This document shows, in pieces, positions 63,111 through 64,000 of a stretch of 64,000 nt of DNA. Both the position numbers and the translations under genes were made by a program. Origin of the DNA: Amycolatopsis jiangsuensis (GTDB lineage Bacteria > Actinomycetota > Actinomycetes > Mycobacteriales > Pseudonocardiaceae); NCBI RefSeq assembly GCF_014204865.1, contig NZ_JACHMG010000001.1, forward strand, positions 558,001 to 622,000, given 5' to 3'. The first letter of the stretch is position 1; every line of letters starts with the position of its first letter. The notes under the pieces were generated by a model. The model ran no database searches, had not been told where the DNA came from, and was given only the letters and a program-made list of their open reading frames with translations.

Positions 63111-64000
63111 CGGGTGGCTCCCAGCAGGGCGGCGAAGACCGGCAGCACGGCCTCGCCGCGCCCGGCGTCGCCGAAGTCCTCGGCGCGCGCGACCGCGGGG
63201 ACAGCCGAGGACAGGGCGACGGCACGTTCTCCGATCGCCCGCTTCTCCGGTCCGGCGAAGGCCCCGAAAGTCCGTCGCAGCAAGGGAAGCACCTCCGGGA
63301 ACACGTCGGGTGGGATTGCGCCGAGCCAGGTGTCCACGACGTGCAGCATCCGCTCGTCGTGGATCAGCAGCAGCCCACCACCGGCGAAGAAGCCCTCCAC
63401 GTACGCTGCCGCGTCGGCGGGGGCGACGCCGGCGGTGAGCGCCCGGCCCAGCCGGAGTTCGACGTCCGCGGTGGCGAGCAGGTCGGCGTCGTGCAGCAGC
63501 CGGGCGGTCCGGCCGGCGAGCAGCGGCGGCAGCGAACCACCGGCGGCGAGCCGGGCCAACGCGGTGAGCCAGCGTTCCCGGGCCGCCTCTCCGAGCAGGT
63601 CCGCCGCTTCGTGGACCTGCTCGATCAGCTCGCAGAACTGTGCGGCGGCCTCCTCGTCCAAGCCGTGCACGGCGGGGGCCAGCCCGGTGCACACCCGCGC
63701 GAGAATACGATCGGCGACCTCGCGCAGCTGACCGGTTCCGGTGCCGCGCACGTCGCCGTACCGGGTGGCCCGCGCCAGCGGGGACAACGCAGCCATCAGG
63801 TGCGCGACGTCGGCGTCGGCTGCCGCGCGGGTGTCGAGCGCGGTCAGCACGTCGGGCAACGCGTCGCCGAGGTCGGCCAGCAGGCAGTTCTCCACCGCCG
63901 TGGTGATGTCGGCCAGCGGCGGGCTCGAGGCCACGGATTCGCGCACCACCGCAGCCGCGGCTGTGGGCACCGTGGTGCCGTGCGCGGCCGCCGCGACCAG
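63107..64000 (-). CDS. DUF5682-type protein, C-terminal part (partial at right edge)
   Basis: About 297 codons are present and the frame is open to the window end, so the N-terminus is missing. The visible part is all-helical and alanine/leucine-rich, with blocks typical of the C-terminus of DUF5682 proteins: LARATRYGDVRGT, VEGFFAGGGLLLIHDERMLH, VDTWLGAIPPDVFPEVLPLL, and LLRRTFGAFAGPEKRAIGER. DUF5682 genes commonly accompany VWA and MoxR genes. Function unknown; assignment from remembered family features and context. Confidence 0.75.
   Translation of the reverse strand: MVAAAAHGTTVPTAAAAVVRESVASSPPLADITTAVENCLLADLGDALPDVLTALDTRAAADADVAHLMAALSPLARATRYGDVRGTGTGQLREVADRILARVCTGLAPAVHGLDEEAAAQFCELIEQVHEAADLLGEAARERWLTALARLAAGGSLPPLLAGRTARLLHDADLLATADVELRLGRALTAGVAPADAAAYVEGFFAGGGLLLIHDERMLHVVDTWLGAIPPDVFPEVLPLLRRTFGAFAGPEKRAIGERAVALSSAVPAVARAEDFGDAGRGEAVLPVFAALLGATR

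Overview
This is high-GC actinobacterial DNA. Gene order and protein character fit a member of the Pseudonocardiaceae close to Amycolatopsis; that assignment is inferred from synteny, codon bias and rRNA features, not from a database search. The backbone matches the Mycobacterium tuberculosis order Rv1655-Rv1713: argD-F-R-G-H, mpg, tyrS, a TPR protein, a HAD phosphatase, tlyA, nadK, recN, steA/steB, pyrG, a NUDIX hydrolase, xerD, parA, scpA, scpB, an rsuA/rluB-type gene, cmk and der. Lineage-specific genes are inserted into this backbone.

Layout. 1-4160: end of an arginine operon with 4-base start/stop overlaps; its argG position holds a shortened ArgG homologue lacking the usual catalytic motifs. 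4212-6148: mpg and tyrS. 6149-11752: a complete rRNA operon (16S-23S-5S, no spacer tRNA) with a strong 23S processing stem and a terminator-like hairpin. 11859-19901: a very large RGG/RDD-rich TPR protein, then HAD phosphatase, a small protein, tlyA, nadK and recN. 20184-24952: an SseB/DUF1266-type protein, steA-steB and a membrane acyltransferase. 24956-27927: a divergent purine/hydantoin-type transport locus (NCS1 permease, racemase, GntR regulator) with tandem operator-like sites. 28005-37629: alpha/beta hydrolase, aroA, pyrG, NUDIX, xerD and the parA-scpA-scpB-rluB chromosome-organisation operon. 37748-42447: secreted S15 peptidase, two-gene CPA2 antiporter, and a DUF4267 protein facing a TetR gene across three operator-like palindromes. 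42516-45478: cmk, plsC and der.

45580-51030 holds a Pls/PosA-type single-module NRPS with membrane segments and hexapeptide-repeat domains (the epsilon-poly-lysine synthetase architecture). A 27-codon leader ORF that carries the best Shine-Dalgarno sequence overlaps its likely start, and an M1 metallopeptidase gene follows. 51030-52020 is a gene graveyard: an amidohydrolase and a MarR regulator, both broken.

52096-61256 is a coherent catabolic island: IclR regulator and uronate dehydrogenase on one strand; 5-dehydro-4-deoxyglucarate dehydratase, glucarate dehydratase, an unknown 382-aa protein, a ketoglutarate-semialdehyde-type dehydrogenase and a Tat-exported PL8 polysaccharide lyase on the other. 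Together they can be read as glycosaminoglycan cleavage outside the cell followed by oxidation of uronate to 2-oxoglutarate inside. 61257-64000 contains 40-bp repeats derived from the 3' end of a short rpmJ gene, rpmJ itself, a VWA protein and the C-terminal part of a DUF5682-type protein running off the right edge.
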